Shown: positions 7,532 to 16,583, counted from the stretch's first letter. The stretch: 64,000 bases of DNA from Hyphomicrobium_A sp963782555 (GCA_963782555.1 CAWAKB010000003.1:124001-188000); one strand, 5' to 3'. Translations and numbers: made by a program. The notes: generated by a model from the sequence alone, not told the origin.

Positions 7532-8512
7532 ATGACACCCTTTTACCATCCGACATCCATCCTCGTTTTGGACGACGATCCGCTGTTCTTAGAAAGTCTC
7601 GATTTCCAATTCAGCGACGAGCTGAGCTGCCAGACCTTTACGCGCCCGGATGCCGCACTGGAGCACCTGCGGGCACAAGCGCGCCAACATCCCGACTTCA
7701 GCCGCTACTTCAAAGACTGCTCGGAAATGGATCTCGGCTCCGAAAGCCGCCATGGCGATCGCTTGCTCCGGCTGCAGCTTTCCGAGCTTCGCTCAATGGT
7801 CGATGACCACTCGCGCCACCAGCGCGTCTCGGTGGCGGTGGTCGACTACGACATGCCGAAGATGACGGGCGTGCAGTTTTGCCGCGCCGTACGCGACCTG
7901 CCGGTCAAGACAATCTTGCTTACCGGCAAGGCCGGGCTCGAGACGGCCATCGCGGCCTTCAACGAAGGTGTCATCGACTGCTTCCTGCAGAAGCAGGACG
8001 CCAACGTCTCACTGGCGCTGCGCCGTGAGATCAAGCGCCTGCAAGGCGAGTATTTCCAGGAGATTTCCGATCCGATCCAATGCGCACTGGCGCTGCAGAG
8101 GCCGAGCTTTTTCACCGACCCGGGCTTCATAAAACTGTTCAATGAGGTCTCGGAGGAGCACGCAATTGTCGAGCACTACGTGTGCGCCTGCCCACCGGGC
8201 GTAATGATGCGCGACGCCGAGGGCGCTGAATCCTTCCTCCTGATCTGCGATGTCGACGAAGCAAAGAGCCAATGCGAGGTTGCGGAGAACCGGAGCGCCC
8301 CCTCCGACATGCTGCAGCTGCTGCGCACGCGCCAGGCCCAGGCCTGGTTTCCCACGCAGCATGGGCTTTATCACCCAGACTTCGAGACGGACTGGGCGCG
8401 TTACATCTGGCCGGCGCAGTTGCTGCCGGGCTCCGGCTCGTGGAGCTACAGCTACATCCAGCACGAAGGTCCCGTCGAAGAGATGCTGCAGCAAGGTCAG
8501 CAGAGCGCCTAG
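7532..8512 (+). CDS. lqsR: LqsR-like response regulator (receiver domain plus non-HTH output domain)
   Basis: Cytosolic phosphorelay partner of the adjacent sensor kinase. With the ATG at 7532 (MTPFYHPTSILVLDDDPLF) it has 326 residues; an in-frame GTG at 7442 would add 30 residues that look non-conserved. The receiver has the acidic pair in LVLDDDP (14-15), a phosphoacceptor Asp105 in VAVVDYDMP, Thr in ILLTGKAG and Lys in CFLQKQD. Asp105 is about 50 residues later than in ordinary receivers because of an insertion at about residues 40-98. Legionella LqsR likewise has a late acceptor (recalled as Asp108). The C-terminal half (about 185-326) has no helix-turn-helix or known enzyme motif that I recognise, so the output mode is unknown. 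Confidence 0.75.
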   Translation: MTPFYHPTSILVLDDDPLFLESLDFQFSDELSCQTFTRPDAALEHLRAQARQHPDFSRYFKDCSEMDLGSESRHGDRLLRLQLSELRSMVDDHSRHQRVSVAVVDYDMPKMTGVQFCRAVRDLPVKTILLTGKAGLETAIAAFNEGVIDCFLQKQDANVSLALRREIKRLQGEYFQEISDPIQCALALQRPSFFTDPGFIKLFNEVSEEHAIVEHYVCACPPGVMMRDAEGAESFLLICDVDEAKSQCEVAENRSAPSDMLQLLRTRQAQAWFPTQHGLYHPDFETDWARYIWPAQLLPGSGSWSYSYIQHEGPVEEMLQQGQQSA

Positions 8513-8878
8513 CGCGACGTGCAACCGGACATCTTCGCGACGACCGCGACACAACACCACATCACTGCCGAAGGCGTCCCCCCGCTCGACAAGCACTGCA
8601 CCTTGGAACTCGCCGAGTTGTAGGTGCTGAAGAGGGCGGTGACGTCGACGCCAATGTCGTTCCGAGGCTGGGACACGGGCCAATACGAAGTGATGATCAA
8701 ATATTTATTCGAAAACACCACCTCTCGTTGAAAACCCGTCTGCGAGAGCCGTTTTTCTGGGGTGCATGACCGTTTACGATTGCTAAACGCTTCAAATTGT
8801 TTCCCCTTCAATTAGCAATGTAGAGACGATCGCACTCTAGGATTTGCCGCTGATACGGAGCTTCTGGGAAAGCATCTC
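8513..8878. other. 366-bp intergenic region after lqsR
   Basis: No gene is supported. It holds a terminator-like hairpin (8722-8756) and an AT-rich segment (about 8690-8830) that probably carries the promoter of the GGDEF-EAL gene. An open frame on the minus strand is not convincing (no domain, no ribosome site). Confidence 0.5.
8722..8756 (+). terminator. possible rho-independent terminator after lqsR
   Basis: A 6-bp stem CTCTCG (8722-8727) / CGAGAG (8743-8748) with a 15-base loop is followed by CC-G-TTTTT (8749-8756). The stem is short, so this is a weak candidate. Confidence 0.35.
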
Positions 8879-10792
8879 GTGAGTCAGAGCGCCTTAAAGC
8901 TTGCGCTCGGTACACCGAGACAAGCGGGGTCCAAGGACGGGCCGGTCGGGACGCAGTGCGCCCCGAGTGTGGGTGCTGTTGCGCATCCACATCAAGAGCT
9001 CGAGGAGCGCCTTGCTCAAGCCCTGCAGCGCAACCACGCACTAGAGCGATTGAACGCGTGCTTCGAGGCTGCCCTCAACCACATGGGTCGCGGTCTGTCC
9101 ATGTTCGATGCCGACCAGCGCCTGGTCGTATGCAACAGAGCCTATGCGGCAATCTATTTCCTGCCCGACGAGCTGACGCGGCCGGGGACGGGGTTCTCCG
9201 AGATCGTCGACTTTCACATGCGGCGCGCGACCGGAGAAAGCCCATCCGCTGCCGGCATCGCCGCATGGATCGAGCAGCATGTTGCGAAGCTCGCCCATGA
9301 CGGCAAGCGCGAGCAAATCCAGAACCTTGACGACGGCAGAGTGATCCGCGTGACCTACCATCCGCTCGACGGCGGCGGATGGGTCGACATGCAAGAGGAC
9401 ATCACAGCCCAGCGTCAGTCCGATGAAAAGATCGAATGGCTGGCGCGGCACGACACTCTGACGGAGGTTCCCAACCGCTTCCACTTCCGCGAGTGTCTCG
9501 AGCGGCAGTTCGAATGCTATGACCCGCGCCTGGGGTTTGCGCTGCACTGGATCGATCTCGATCATTTCAAGGAGATCAATGACAAGTACGGGCACCTGGT
9601 CGGCGACGGTCTTCTGAAAAGCGTCGCCAACCGCTTGAAGAGCAGCCTGCGGGCCGGCGACATGGTGGGGCGGCTCGGCGGCGACGAGTTCGCCATCCTG
9701 CAGGTGGGGATCGACCGCGAGGAGTTGGCCGATAACCTTGCCCATCGCTTGCTCGAGAATATCCGCCGGCCCCACGACATCCTGGGCCATCGCCTGGAAG
9801 CCGAAGCCAGCATTGGCGTCGCGCTCGCGCCCAAGCACGGACAGGATCCCGAGCAGCTTTTTGCCAGCGCCGATATGGCGCTCTATCGGGCCAAATCCTT
9901 AGGCCGCGGCATGCAATCGGTGTATGCCCCGGGGCCGACCGACGCCCCCGCGACACCCAATCCGCTCAAGGCCGAGCTGCAGCACGCTGTCGATCGCGAG
10001 GAGTTGGTGCTGCACTACCACCCGATCGTCGATCTGCATGAAGAGCGAGTGTCGAGCTTCGAGGCGCTCATGCGCTGGAAGCACCCGAGCCGCGGTCTGA
10101 TCCCGCCGTCCGAGTTCATCCCCATTGCCGAGGAGACGCGCCTCATCGTCAAGATGGGAAGCTGGGCGCTGACGCAGGCGTGCCTCGATGCCAAGAGCTG
10201 GCCCGAGCAGATCATGGTCTCGGTCAACCTCTCGGCCGTGCAGATCGAAAGTTGCGACGTCTACGACGTCGTCACGAGCGCGCTCGCGACCAGCAAGCTG
10301 GAGCCGCAACGGCTGCAGCTGGAGATCACCGAGACGGTGCTGCTGCGCGATCGCACGCGGACCCAGGAGGTGCTGAAGCGACTGCATGACCTCGGGGTGA
10401 CCATTACGCTCGACGATTTCGGGACCTGCTTTGCCACGCTCAACTACCTGCGCAGCTTCCCGTTCAAGAAGATCAAGATCGACCGCAGTTTCGTTCGCGA
10501 CATTCCCGAGCACCACGACTGCGTCGCCATCGTCAAATCGGTCGGGGACCTTGCGCGCGAGCTCAACATGCGCTCCGTAGCCGAGGGCGTGGAGACGGCG
10601 GCAAGCCTGGCCGCTGTTCGCGCGGCCGGCTACGACGAGGCGCAAGGGTTCTACTTCAGCCCGCCTGTTCCGGCACGGGCGGTCCAACGCACCATCAATC
10701 AGTGCAAGCTGCGCCTCACCAACGTCAATGCGATCGCTCCCGACACCGTCAAGAGCCGCAAGAGCTCCCCGCGCACTTACCGGCGTGCCTGA
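8879..10792 (+). CDS. PAS-GGDEF-EAL protein (diguanylate cyclase/c-di-GMP phosphodiesterase)
   Basis: Turns over the second messenger c-di-GMP. The 637-residue soluble protein has an N-terminal coil and PAS-like domain (about 40-185), a GGDEF domain with intact GGDEF active site (267-271) preceded by an RAGD inhibitory I-site, and an EAL domain with EAL (395-397), NLSAVQ, EITETVL, DDFGT (512-516) and KIDRSFV metal and substrate motifs. Both halves look catalytically competent, so the net direction is not predictable. No membrane segment. GTG start at 8879 with GGGA upstream. It lies immediately downstream of the LqsR-like regulator, in the same direction, but has its own 366-base leader. Confidence 0.93.
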   Translation: MSQSALKLALGTPRQAGSKDGPVGTQCAPSVGAVAHPHQELEERLAQALQRNHALERLNACFEAALNHMGRGLSMFDADQRLVVCNRAYAAIYFLPDELTRPGTGFSEIVDFHMRRATGESPSAAGIAAWIEQHVAKLAHDGKREQIQNLDDGRVIRVTYHPLDGGGWVDMQEDITAQRQSDEKIEWLARHDTLTEVPNRFHFRECLERQFECYDPRLGFALHWIDLDHFKEINDKYGHLVGDGLLKSVANRLKSSLRAGDMVGRLGGDEFAILQVGIDREELADNLAHRLLENIRRPHDILGHRLEAEASIGVALAPKHGQDPEQLFASADMALYRAKSLGRGMQSVYAPGPTDAPATPNPLKAELQHAVDREELVLHYHPIVDLHEERVSSFEALMRWKHPSRGLIPPSEFIPIAEETRLIVKMGSWALTQACLDAKSWPEQIMVSVNLSAVQIESCDVYDVVTSALATSKLEPQRLQLEITETVLLRDRTRTQEVLKRLHDLGVTITLDDFGTCFATLNYLRSFPFKKIKIDRSFVRDIPEHHDCVAIVKSVGDLARELNMRSVAEGVETAASLAAVRAAGYDEAQGFYFSPPVPARAVQRTINQCKLRLTNVNAIAPDTVKSRKSSPRTYRRA

Positions 10793-10842
10793 GCGAAGGC
10801 GCGACGGTAGGCACCCCTCTCATCTGAAAATCGTGAAGGCGG

Positions 10843-11814
10843 TCAGGCGTTGACCGCGATGCGGCTCTTGATCTCGTCGGGCATGCCGAAATGCTCGAAA
10901 TAGCGCGGATCGATCTTCTCGACCGGAAGAATGATCAGCACGTCGGTGGTGCCGAACTGCCGGTCGACGACAGCGCCGTCGCCGACGTAGGCGCCAAGCC
11001 TCAGATAGCCCTTGATGAGCGGCGGCAAGGATTTTAGCGCGGTCTTTGCGTCCACCTTGTCCCGCGGAATCCGGTCCATGGGGATGTAGAGTCGCTCGTG
11101 CGCGCGGCAGCGCCATTCCGGCGGGGCCAGGGCATTGTGGTGCAGAAAGCTCAAGGCCATGGCGTGCTGATCGGGGTCGGTACCGGGCAGGCTGGCGCAG
11201 CCGATCATGACATCGATCTTGTGCTCGCGCACATACGTCCATAGCCCATGCCACAAGAGCTCAACCGTGCGCTTGTTGCGATAGGGCTCGAGCACACAGG
11301 AGCGGCCTAGCTCCACGAAGCGGTAGTGCGGGGACCGCGCCGCGATCAGCGGTGCAATGTCGTACTCGCTTTGGGTATAGAAACCCAACGTCTGCTCGGC
11401 GATCTCCTGGCGCAACACGCGGTAGGTGCCGACGACCTTTTGACGCTTCAGTCCGCTCCACGCGTCCCCGGCCGGATAAGGCAAATCGTCGACGACAAGG
11501 AGATGGTCGCACACTGAATCATAGGGATCCTCGTCACGCCGGCGCAGCTCTGCGCGCAGGCTGGGAATGGCGGACATCTCCTCGTAGAACACTTGGTAGC
11601 GAAGCCGCTGGGCGAGCCGGATCTCGCGTCGCTTGCGAGCAAGGCGAACCTCGAGGTTTCCGACCTTGCCGTAGATCTTGTCCGGCTTTCGTACGGGGAA
11701 AGATGCACCGCGCCCGTCGCGCAAGGCGCGCAGCGCCAGGAACCCGCGCGGAACCGCCTGCCATTTCGGACTGCTCGCCAAACGGCTGGCCATGCGCCGC
11801 GCCGTGAACCTCAT
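10843..11814 (-). CDS. olsB: ornithine-acyl[ACP] N-acyltransferase (GNAT fold)
   Basis: Transfers a 3-hydroxyacyl group from acyl-ACP to ornithine, the first step of phosphorus-free ornithine lipid synthesis. Family blocks seen are LRYQVFYEEM, DSVCDHLLVVD, VVGTYRVLRQ, VELGRSCVLEPYRNKRTVELL, IGCASLPGTDPDQHAMALSFLHH, LPPLIKGYLRLGAYVGDGAVVD and FGTTDVLIILPVEKI. The start at 11814 (MRFTARRM) is preferred because GGGGAG lies seven bases upstream; an upstream ATG at 11883 would add 23 residues. The second enzyme OlsA is not adjacent. The fold also resembles LuxI-type synthases, but the signature is OlsB. Convergent with the GGDEF-EAL gene. Confidence 0.85.
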   Translation of the reverse strand: MRFTARRMASRLASSPKWQAVPRGFLALRALRDGRGASFPVRKPDKIYGKVGNLEVRLARKRREIRLAQRLRYQVFYEEMSAIPSLRAELRRRDEDPYDSVCDHLLVVDDLPYPAGDAWSGLKRQKVVGTYRVLRQEIAEQTLGFYTQSEYDIAPLIAARSPHYRFVELGRSCVLEPYRNKRTVELLWHGLWTYVREHKIDVMIGCASLPGTDPDQHAMALSFLHHNALAPPEWRCRAHERLYIPMDRIPRDKVDAKTALKSLPPLIKGYLRLGAYVGDGAVVDRQFGTTDVLIILPVEKIDPRYFEHFGMPDEIKSRIAVNA

Positions 11815-11994
11815 GCTGCGTCTCCCCATATCCTCACCGTGCCCCATCTCACGGCGCAGGCCAACGGCCCGAAACCACGCCACCTAATCTTTCTGCGGAG
11901 CGGTACTGCGAATGCCCGCATTTTTTCCAATGGCAATGGGCAGATAGCACAATTCCATGACAGACTTTAGATGGCCGTCCAGTGCCCGAAGACG

Positions 11995-14460
11995 CTAGGC
12001 CGCGGCATCCGCGTCGGGGCCCGCCGTCTGCCCGAACCACCGCTTGAGGACGGCCTCGAGGCTCGCCTTGTCGAATGGCTTGGCCAGGTAATCGTCCATC
12101 CCAGCTTCAAAATACCGCTTCTTATCCTCGGCAAAGGCGCTTGCCGTCAATGCCACAATTGGGGGCGGACGGCCGCCTAATCCAGGGTGGGCCGCGTAAA
12201 GCTCTCTGATCGCCCGCGCGGCCTCGACGCCGTCGAGGCCGGGCATGAAGATGTCCATCAGCACCAGATCGATAGGGGGGGCTTCGCCATCAATGACACG
12301 ACGAACGGCAGCTACCGCCTCCGCCCCATTGGGAACCGCGACATAGTCGCATCCGCATTTTTCCAAAACGCGCTTGGCAAGCAGCGCGTTGATCTCGTTG
12401 TCCTCTGCAAGCAGCACGCGGCGGTGGGCGCGATGAGGGGGAGCCGGCGCGACGGGTGCCGCGCGGCCGGCAGCTGCGTTCCCTTCAAGGGGGTCTGTCG
12501 GCCCCTGCAAGCCCAGCTGCATCATCATGGATGCGGGGCGAACCGGCCGGACGAGATAGGCGTCAAAGCCCGCCGATCTGAAGTCGGAAAGGTTCGCGCG
12601 CGCAAGCACGTTGACCAGCACGATCCCGCGCACTCTCTGCTTGAGGTTGAGATCGCGCGCTCTTGCAAGTAGTCGGCCGACGGGCCCGGCTCCCTGCGCG
12701 CCGTCGACCACGAGCCGATCGAAAGGCTCGCTCTCCCGCGCTGCAGTCTCGAGCGCAGATTCGGCCGCGGCGAAGTCCGCCTCTTCCGCCGGAACCCCGG
12801 CGCTCGTCAGGGCGTAGCTGAGGGCCCGGCGCTCGAGCGGCCGGTCGAATGCCAGGAGAACGCGACCGGTCGCGACGATCATACCCCGTTCGGGCGCCTC
12901 TTCGGCTAGTTGCGTGGCGCGCTTCAGCGGAAGGTCGACTGTGAAGGTCGAGCCCTTTCCCGGCGCGCTCACCACGCGAATCCCACCACTCATGGCATGC
13001 GCGAGCTGCATTGAGATTGCCAAGCCGAGACCCGTGCCCCCGTCGCGCCGGCGTACGGCGGCATCGGCCTGCTCGAACTCGGCGAACAGCCCATGCATGT
13101 CCTCCCGAGACATGCCGATGCCCGTGTCCTCGACGATGAACTGAACGCCAACCTCATCCGCCCCGTTCACGCTGCTTATCGCCACGGCATTGACATACAC
13201 GCCACCCGCGTCCGTGAACTTCACGGCGTTCGAAAGTAGATTGAGCAGGATCTGGCGGACACGGACCTCATCCCCCGACACCAGTTTGGGAAGCTGCGGG
13301 TCCACCGACCAAGCGATCTCCAAGCCCTTCTCGTGGGCACGCGGCGCCAACAGCTCGACCACGCCTTGTACGCACGTCTCGATGGCGAACGGCGCCTCGC
13401 TGAGCTCGAGCTTGCCGGCCTCGATCTTGGAAAAATCGAGAATCTCGTCGATGAGCGCCAACAGCGTGCGCGCCGACTGGTCGATGGCGTGGGCATAGGT
13501 CTGCTGCTCGGGCGTCTGCTGTGTGTCGAGCAATAGGCTCGCCATGCCGAGGATCCCGTTCATGGGCGTACGGATCTCATGGCTCATGGCGGCGAGAAAG
13601 CGGGACTTGGCACGATTGGCCGCTTCGGCCTGGTCGCGGGCCTCGGCGAGCTGCGCCTCGGCGTTGCGCTGCTGGGTGACGTCGCGTCCAACCGACTGCA
13701 CCTCGAGGCCGGAGCCGTCCGTTGATGGAACAAGCCGCTCCTCCCACTCGATCCAGCGCGGCCCTTTGGCCGTGCGCAGCCGTTGCGCAAAGCGCTGGTG
13801 ACGTACCTTGCCGGTCGTCGCAAGTGGCTCAGTCCCTTCGCCCTCCAGCGCTTCGATCACAAAGGGTGTGCCGATGACCTCTTCCGAGGTGACCCCGAAC
13901 ATGCTGAGGAAGGCCGTGTTGACGAAGGTGAGCCGACCACCATCGTCGCGGCGCAAGATCATGTCCTCCTGCGCATCCAGCAGCGCCCGGTAGCGCTGCT
14001 CATTCTCGTTGAGCTGCCACTGAAGATCTTGGAGCTGCTCCAAACGCTGCTCGAGCCGCCTGCTGAAGTCATGCCGTCCGATGGACTCGGTATCGGAAGT
14101 GTCCGCTCTCCGCCGCCCGAGGGCGAGATGAATGGAAAGAAGCCCGAACCCGACACCGAGGAGCGCGAAGACTTGCACGAGGGCGAATGGGCCGCTGGCA
14201 AAGACGAGCGCGATCAGCAGAAAGATGAACGCCGCGGCGAGCGCGAGAGACGCACTGCCCAAAGGCAGATTTTGCACGCGGGCCTCGATGCGCTCGCGCA
14301 AGCCTGCTGCAGCAGGCTGGGAATCAGCAGCCTCGCGCGGCCGACGCGCACCACCCTTGGCAGTCCCTGCCGCATCGCGGGGGGCCGCCGAACTGGAAGT
14401 CTCCTGGCTCACGCCTACGCCAACCTGCAACGCTCGAATGGATACCGGTCCGCGACCCAA
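11995..14460 (-). CDS. hybrid sensor histidine kinase with PAS, degenerate receiver and C-terminal receiver
   Basis: An inner-membrane hybrid kinase, 821 residues. Two hydrophobic segments (about 70-90 and 94-115) are followed by a coil, a PAS domain (about 155-262), HisKA with MSHEIRTPMNG (His294), HATPase with DTGIGM and GGTGLGLAIS, then a receiver-like region lacking the acidic pocket (about 545-665), and a true C-terminal receiver RVLLAEDNEIN...VLMDIFMPGLDG...LAKPFD. The architecture is BarA/CckA-like in general layout. No cognate Hpt or regulator gene is adjacent, and the stimulus is unknown. An in-frame GTG at 14412 is an alternative start. Confidence 0.88.
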   Translation of the reverse strand: MGRGPVSIRALQVGVGVSQETSSSAAPRDAAGTAKGGARRPREAADSQPAAAGLRERIEARVQNLPLGSASLALAAAFIFLLIALVFASGPFALVQVFALLGVGFGLLSIHLALGRRRADTSDTESIGRHDFSRRLEQRLEQLQDLQWQLNENEQRYRALLDAQEDMILRRDDGGRLTFVNTAFLSMFGVTSEEVIGTPFVIEALEGEGTEPLATTGKVRHQRFAQRLRTAKGPRWIEWEERLVPSTDGSGLEVQSVGRDVTQQRNAEAQLAEARDQAEAANRAKSRFLAAMSHEIRTPMNGILGMASLLLDTQQTPEQQTYAHAIDQSARTLLALIDEILDFSKIEAGKLELSEAPFAIETCVQGVVELLAPRAHEKGLEIAWSVDPQLPKLVSGDEVRVRQILLNLLSNAVKFTDAGGVYVNAVAISSVNGADEVGVQFIVEDTGIGMSREDMHGLFAEFEQADAAVRRRDGGTGLGLAISMQLAHAMSGGIRVVSAPGKGSTFTVDLPLKRATQLAEEAPERGMIVATGRVLLAFDRPLERRALSYALTSAGVPAEEADFAAAESALETAARESEPFDRLVVDGAQGAGPVGRLLARARDLNLKQRVRGIVLVNVLARANLSDFRSAGFDAYLVRPVRPASMMMQLGLQGPTDPLEGNAAAGRAAPVAPAPPHRAHRRVLLAEDNEINALLAKRVLEKCGCDYVAVPNGAEAVAAVRRVIDGEAPPIDLVLMDIFMPGLDGVEAARAIRELYAAHPGLGGRPPPIVALTASAFAEDKKRYFEAGMDDYLAKPFDKASLEAVLKRWFGQTAGPDADAAA

Positions 14461-14510
14461 ACATAGTCGGCGTTGCGAAACGCTGAAGCGGGATGGTTAA
14501 CGCCGGAGGC

Positions 14511-14741
14511 TCAGTCGGCGTTAGTGACGCGCGGCGTTGCGTCGAGGCGGCGCGCGGCTTCGACAGTCATCAAAGGAACGCCATTGCGAATGGGATAGGC
14601 GAGCCCCGCAGCGCGGCTGATCAGCTCGCGCGCAGCAGCATCGTACTCGAGCGTAGTCTTCGTCAGCGGGCACACCAGGATCTCAAGCAACTTCGGATCG
14701 ACCCGGTCGTGGCCCTCGTCCTCGTCTCGTGCCTGGGTCAT
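14511..14741 (-). CDS. Trm112 family protein (UPF0434)
   Basis: A small protein of 76 residues containing LLEILVCPLTKTTLEYD and AYPIRNGVPLM, the signature of bacterial Trm112-like proteins. Eukaryotic Trm112 is a methyltransferase activator; the bacterial role is undefined. The ATG at 14741 is chosen because the longer open frame upstream overlaps the LON-domain gene. It lies 22 bases after that gene and is probably cotranscribed with it. Confidence 0.85.
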   Translation of the reverse strand: MTQARDEDEGHDRVDPKLLEILVCPLTKTTLEYDAAARELISRAAGLAYPIRNGVPLMTVEAARRLDATPRVTNAD

Positions 14742-14763
14742 CAAAACAGCTCGCTTTAGAGCC

Positions 14764-15450
14764 TTACTGCAGGGTGGTGCCACTGCCGCCGCTGGAGGCA
14801 AGCTCCATCTCTGCAAGTGCCACCAGAACATCGGCGCGGCGCTTCAGATCCTCGGCCTCGAGCAACGCCTGCTTCTCCTCGGGCCCGTACGGGCACATAA
14901 CACACAGCGCGTTGATGAGGAACTCGCTGGACGCGCGCTGGATCGCAGCCCAGTCAGCTTCCAGCCGGTTGGCGTCGAGATAGGAGCGCAGCACCCGCAG
15001 CAAATTGGTGCGGTCCACCTCGTCCTCGCCCAGGCCCTCGTTCAAGTCCGAGGCGAAGCGGTCGTAAGCGACGCTCGCGACCCGATAGGGAAGATCGGTC
15101 ATCGCTTCATCGAGGATCTCGTAGCGCGCGATCCCGGTGAGCGTGATGACGAGCCGCCCATCGTCGACCTCTTGATAGCTCGTGACGCGGCCCACGCAGC
15201 CGACGTTGCGCAGACCGACCGAGCGGCCGAGCGGGCTCTCCTCCTCGTCGTGGCTTTCGTCCTGCGCCGGCTGAACGATCCCGATCAAGCGATCGCCCGA
15301 CATCACGTTGTCGACCATCTCCAGGTAGCGCGGCTCAAAGACGTTGAGAGGAAGCGTCGCACGCGGAAGGAGGATTGCGCCCCGCAGGGGGAACACGGGT
15401 ATGCGGGGCGGAAGGTCTGCAGGGCGCCTGTAGCGGTCGATCGGTGACAA
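14764..15450 (-). CDS. LON substrate-binding domain protein (peptidase S16, Lon N-terminal-like)
   Basis: A stand-alone Lon N-domain protein without the ATPase or protease parts, probably substrate-binding. The family pattern IPVFPLRGAILLPRATLPLNVFEPRYLEMV is near the N-terminus, and a helical C-terminal part follows. A TTG start at 15450 with AGAGG just upstream gives 228 residues, the usual length. Starting earlier would run into the thioredoxin gene that ends at 15483. It lies in a row cnoX - LON - trm112 on the minus strand, an arrangement common in Rhizobiales. Confidence 0.82.
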   Translation of the reverse strand: MSPIDRYRRPADLPPRIPVFPLRGAILLPRATLPLNVFEPRYLEMVDNVMSGDRLIGIVQPAQDESHDEEESPLGRSVGLRNVGCVGRVTSYQEVDDGRLVITLTGIARYEILDEAMTDLPYRVASVAYDRFASDLNEGLGEDEVDRTNLLRVLRSYLDANRLEADWAAIQRASSEFLINALCVMCPYGPEEKQALLEAEDLKRRADVLVALAEMELASSGGSGTTLQ

Positions 15451-15482
15451 GGAACCTCTATCCTTCCCGGCTCGAAAGCCCT

Positions 15483-16394
15483 TTATGAAAACAACAAAGA
15501 CGCAAGGCGTCGGCGGCCATCGACCGTCGCGGGATCCTTGGGCCCCCACGCCTCGAAAAACTGCACGAGCTGCTTGCGGGCGGCCTCATCATTCCATGAC
15601 CGCTCCCGGCGCACCAAATCGAGTAGATGGTCGACTGCCTCTGCCTTGTTGCCGCGCGCAGCATGCGCCACGGCAAGGTCGAAGCGGGCTTGCTTGTCGG
15701 CGGGGTCGACGTTGAGCTTCGACTCGAGAGCGGCGCGGTTGTCCTCGGGGCCGGCCTTGCTCGCAAGCTCCAGGGCGGCCTTGACGCGCTCCACCGCCGC
15801 GACGTTCTTTGCATCGGGCGGGACAAGCGCGATCATCTGCTCGGCGCGCGCAAAGTCGCCCGTGCGCAGATAGCAGCTCGCCAGTCCGGCGAGCGCGGCG
15901 GGATCATGCTTGTTCTCCTGCAGCACCGCGGCGAACACCTCGGCGGCCGTCTGCACGTCGCCCTCCTCCAAGGCCTGCTCGGCGGCGGCAAGCACACTCG
16001 CCAGATCGTCCTTGGTGTCCTCTCCGATCAGGCGTTCGATGAAAGCGCGTACGGCGCTCTCGGGCTGCGCGCCCATGAATCCATCGAACGGCCTGCCGTC
16101 GCGAAAAGCGTAGACGGTGGGCAGCGATTGGATGTGCAACTGGCCGGCGATGCCCGGGTGCTCGTCGACATTGATCGTCACCAGCCGGACCTTGCCGCCA
16201 TAGCTCTTCACCACCTTCTCGAGGATCGGCGTGAGCTGCTTGCACGGCCCGCACCAGGCCGCCCAGAAATCGACGATCACAGGGACCGTGCGCGACGTCT
16301 CAATGACGTCCTTGGTGAAGGCCGCCGTCGTCGAACTCTTGATGAGCTCTGGATCCGCTGCTGTTGGCGATCCCTTGAGAGCTCCGAAATCCAT
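15483..16394 (-). CDS. cnoX: thioredoxin-TPR chaperedoxin (CnoX/YbbN family)
   Basis: A 303-residue cytosolic protein: thioredoxin domain (about 20-130) with the active site WCGPCKQ (Cys48, Cys51), then a TPR-like C-terminal region (about 140-300). The Escherichia coli member is a chlorine-activated holdase that passes oxidised clients to GroEL/DnaK. Here the two-cysteine CGPC site is kept, so redox activity is plausible. It heads the minus-strand row with the LON-domain and Trm112 genes. Confidence 0.88.
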   Translation of the reverse strand: MDFGALKGSPTAADPELIKSSTTAAFTKDVIETSRTVPVIVDFWAAWCGPCKQLTPILEKVVKSYGGKVRLVTINVDEHPGIAGQLHIQSLPTVYAFRDGRPFDGFMGAQPESAVRAFIERLIGEDTKDDLASVLAAAEQALEEGDVQTAAEVFAAVLQENKHDPAALAGLASCYLRTGDFARAEQMIALVPPDAKNVAAVERVKAALELASKAGPEDNRAALESKLNVDPADKQARFDLAVAHAARGNKAEAVDHLLDLVRRERSWNDEAARKQLVQFFEAWGPKDPATVDGRRRLASLLFS

Positions 16395-16583
16395 CTAAGT
16401 CTCCTTGCGGCCGACCGGCGAGATCATCGATCGCCGATAACTCAATAGCAAAACCTCTCCGCAGTACCTAATCGCCGCTCGGGCTGGAAAGGGCGAGGCC
16501 ACTAAGCAGCGTCAGCGACTTGAAAAATCGTGACGATTGGCGCGGACCGCAAGGCCTGCAGAGCCTGCCCAATCCCAGCGCCC

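Noticed and set aside
10843..11814. LuxI-type acyl-homoserine-lactone synthase near the quorum-sensing genes
   Set aside because: The GNAT-like fold is related, but ELGRSCVL, GCASLPG and PPLIKGYLRLGA are OlsB motifs and no luxR gene is adjacent.
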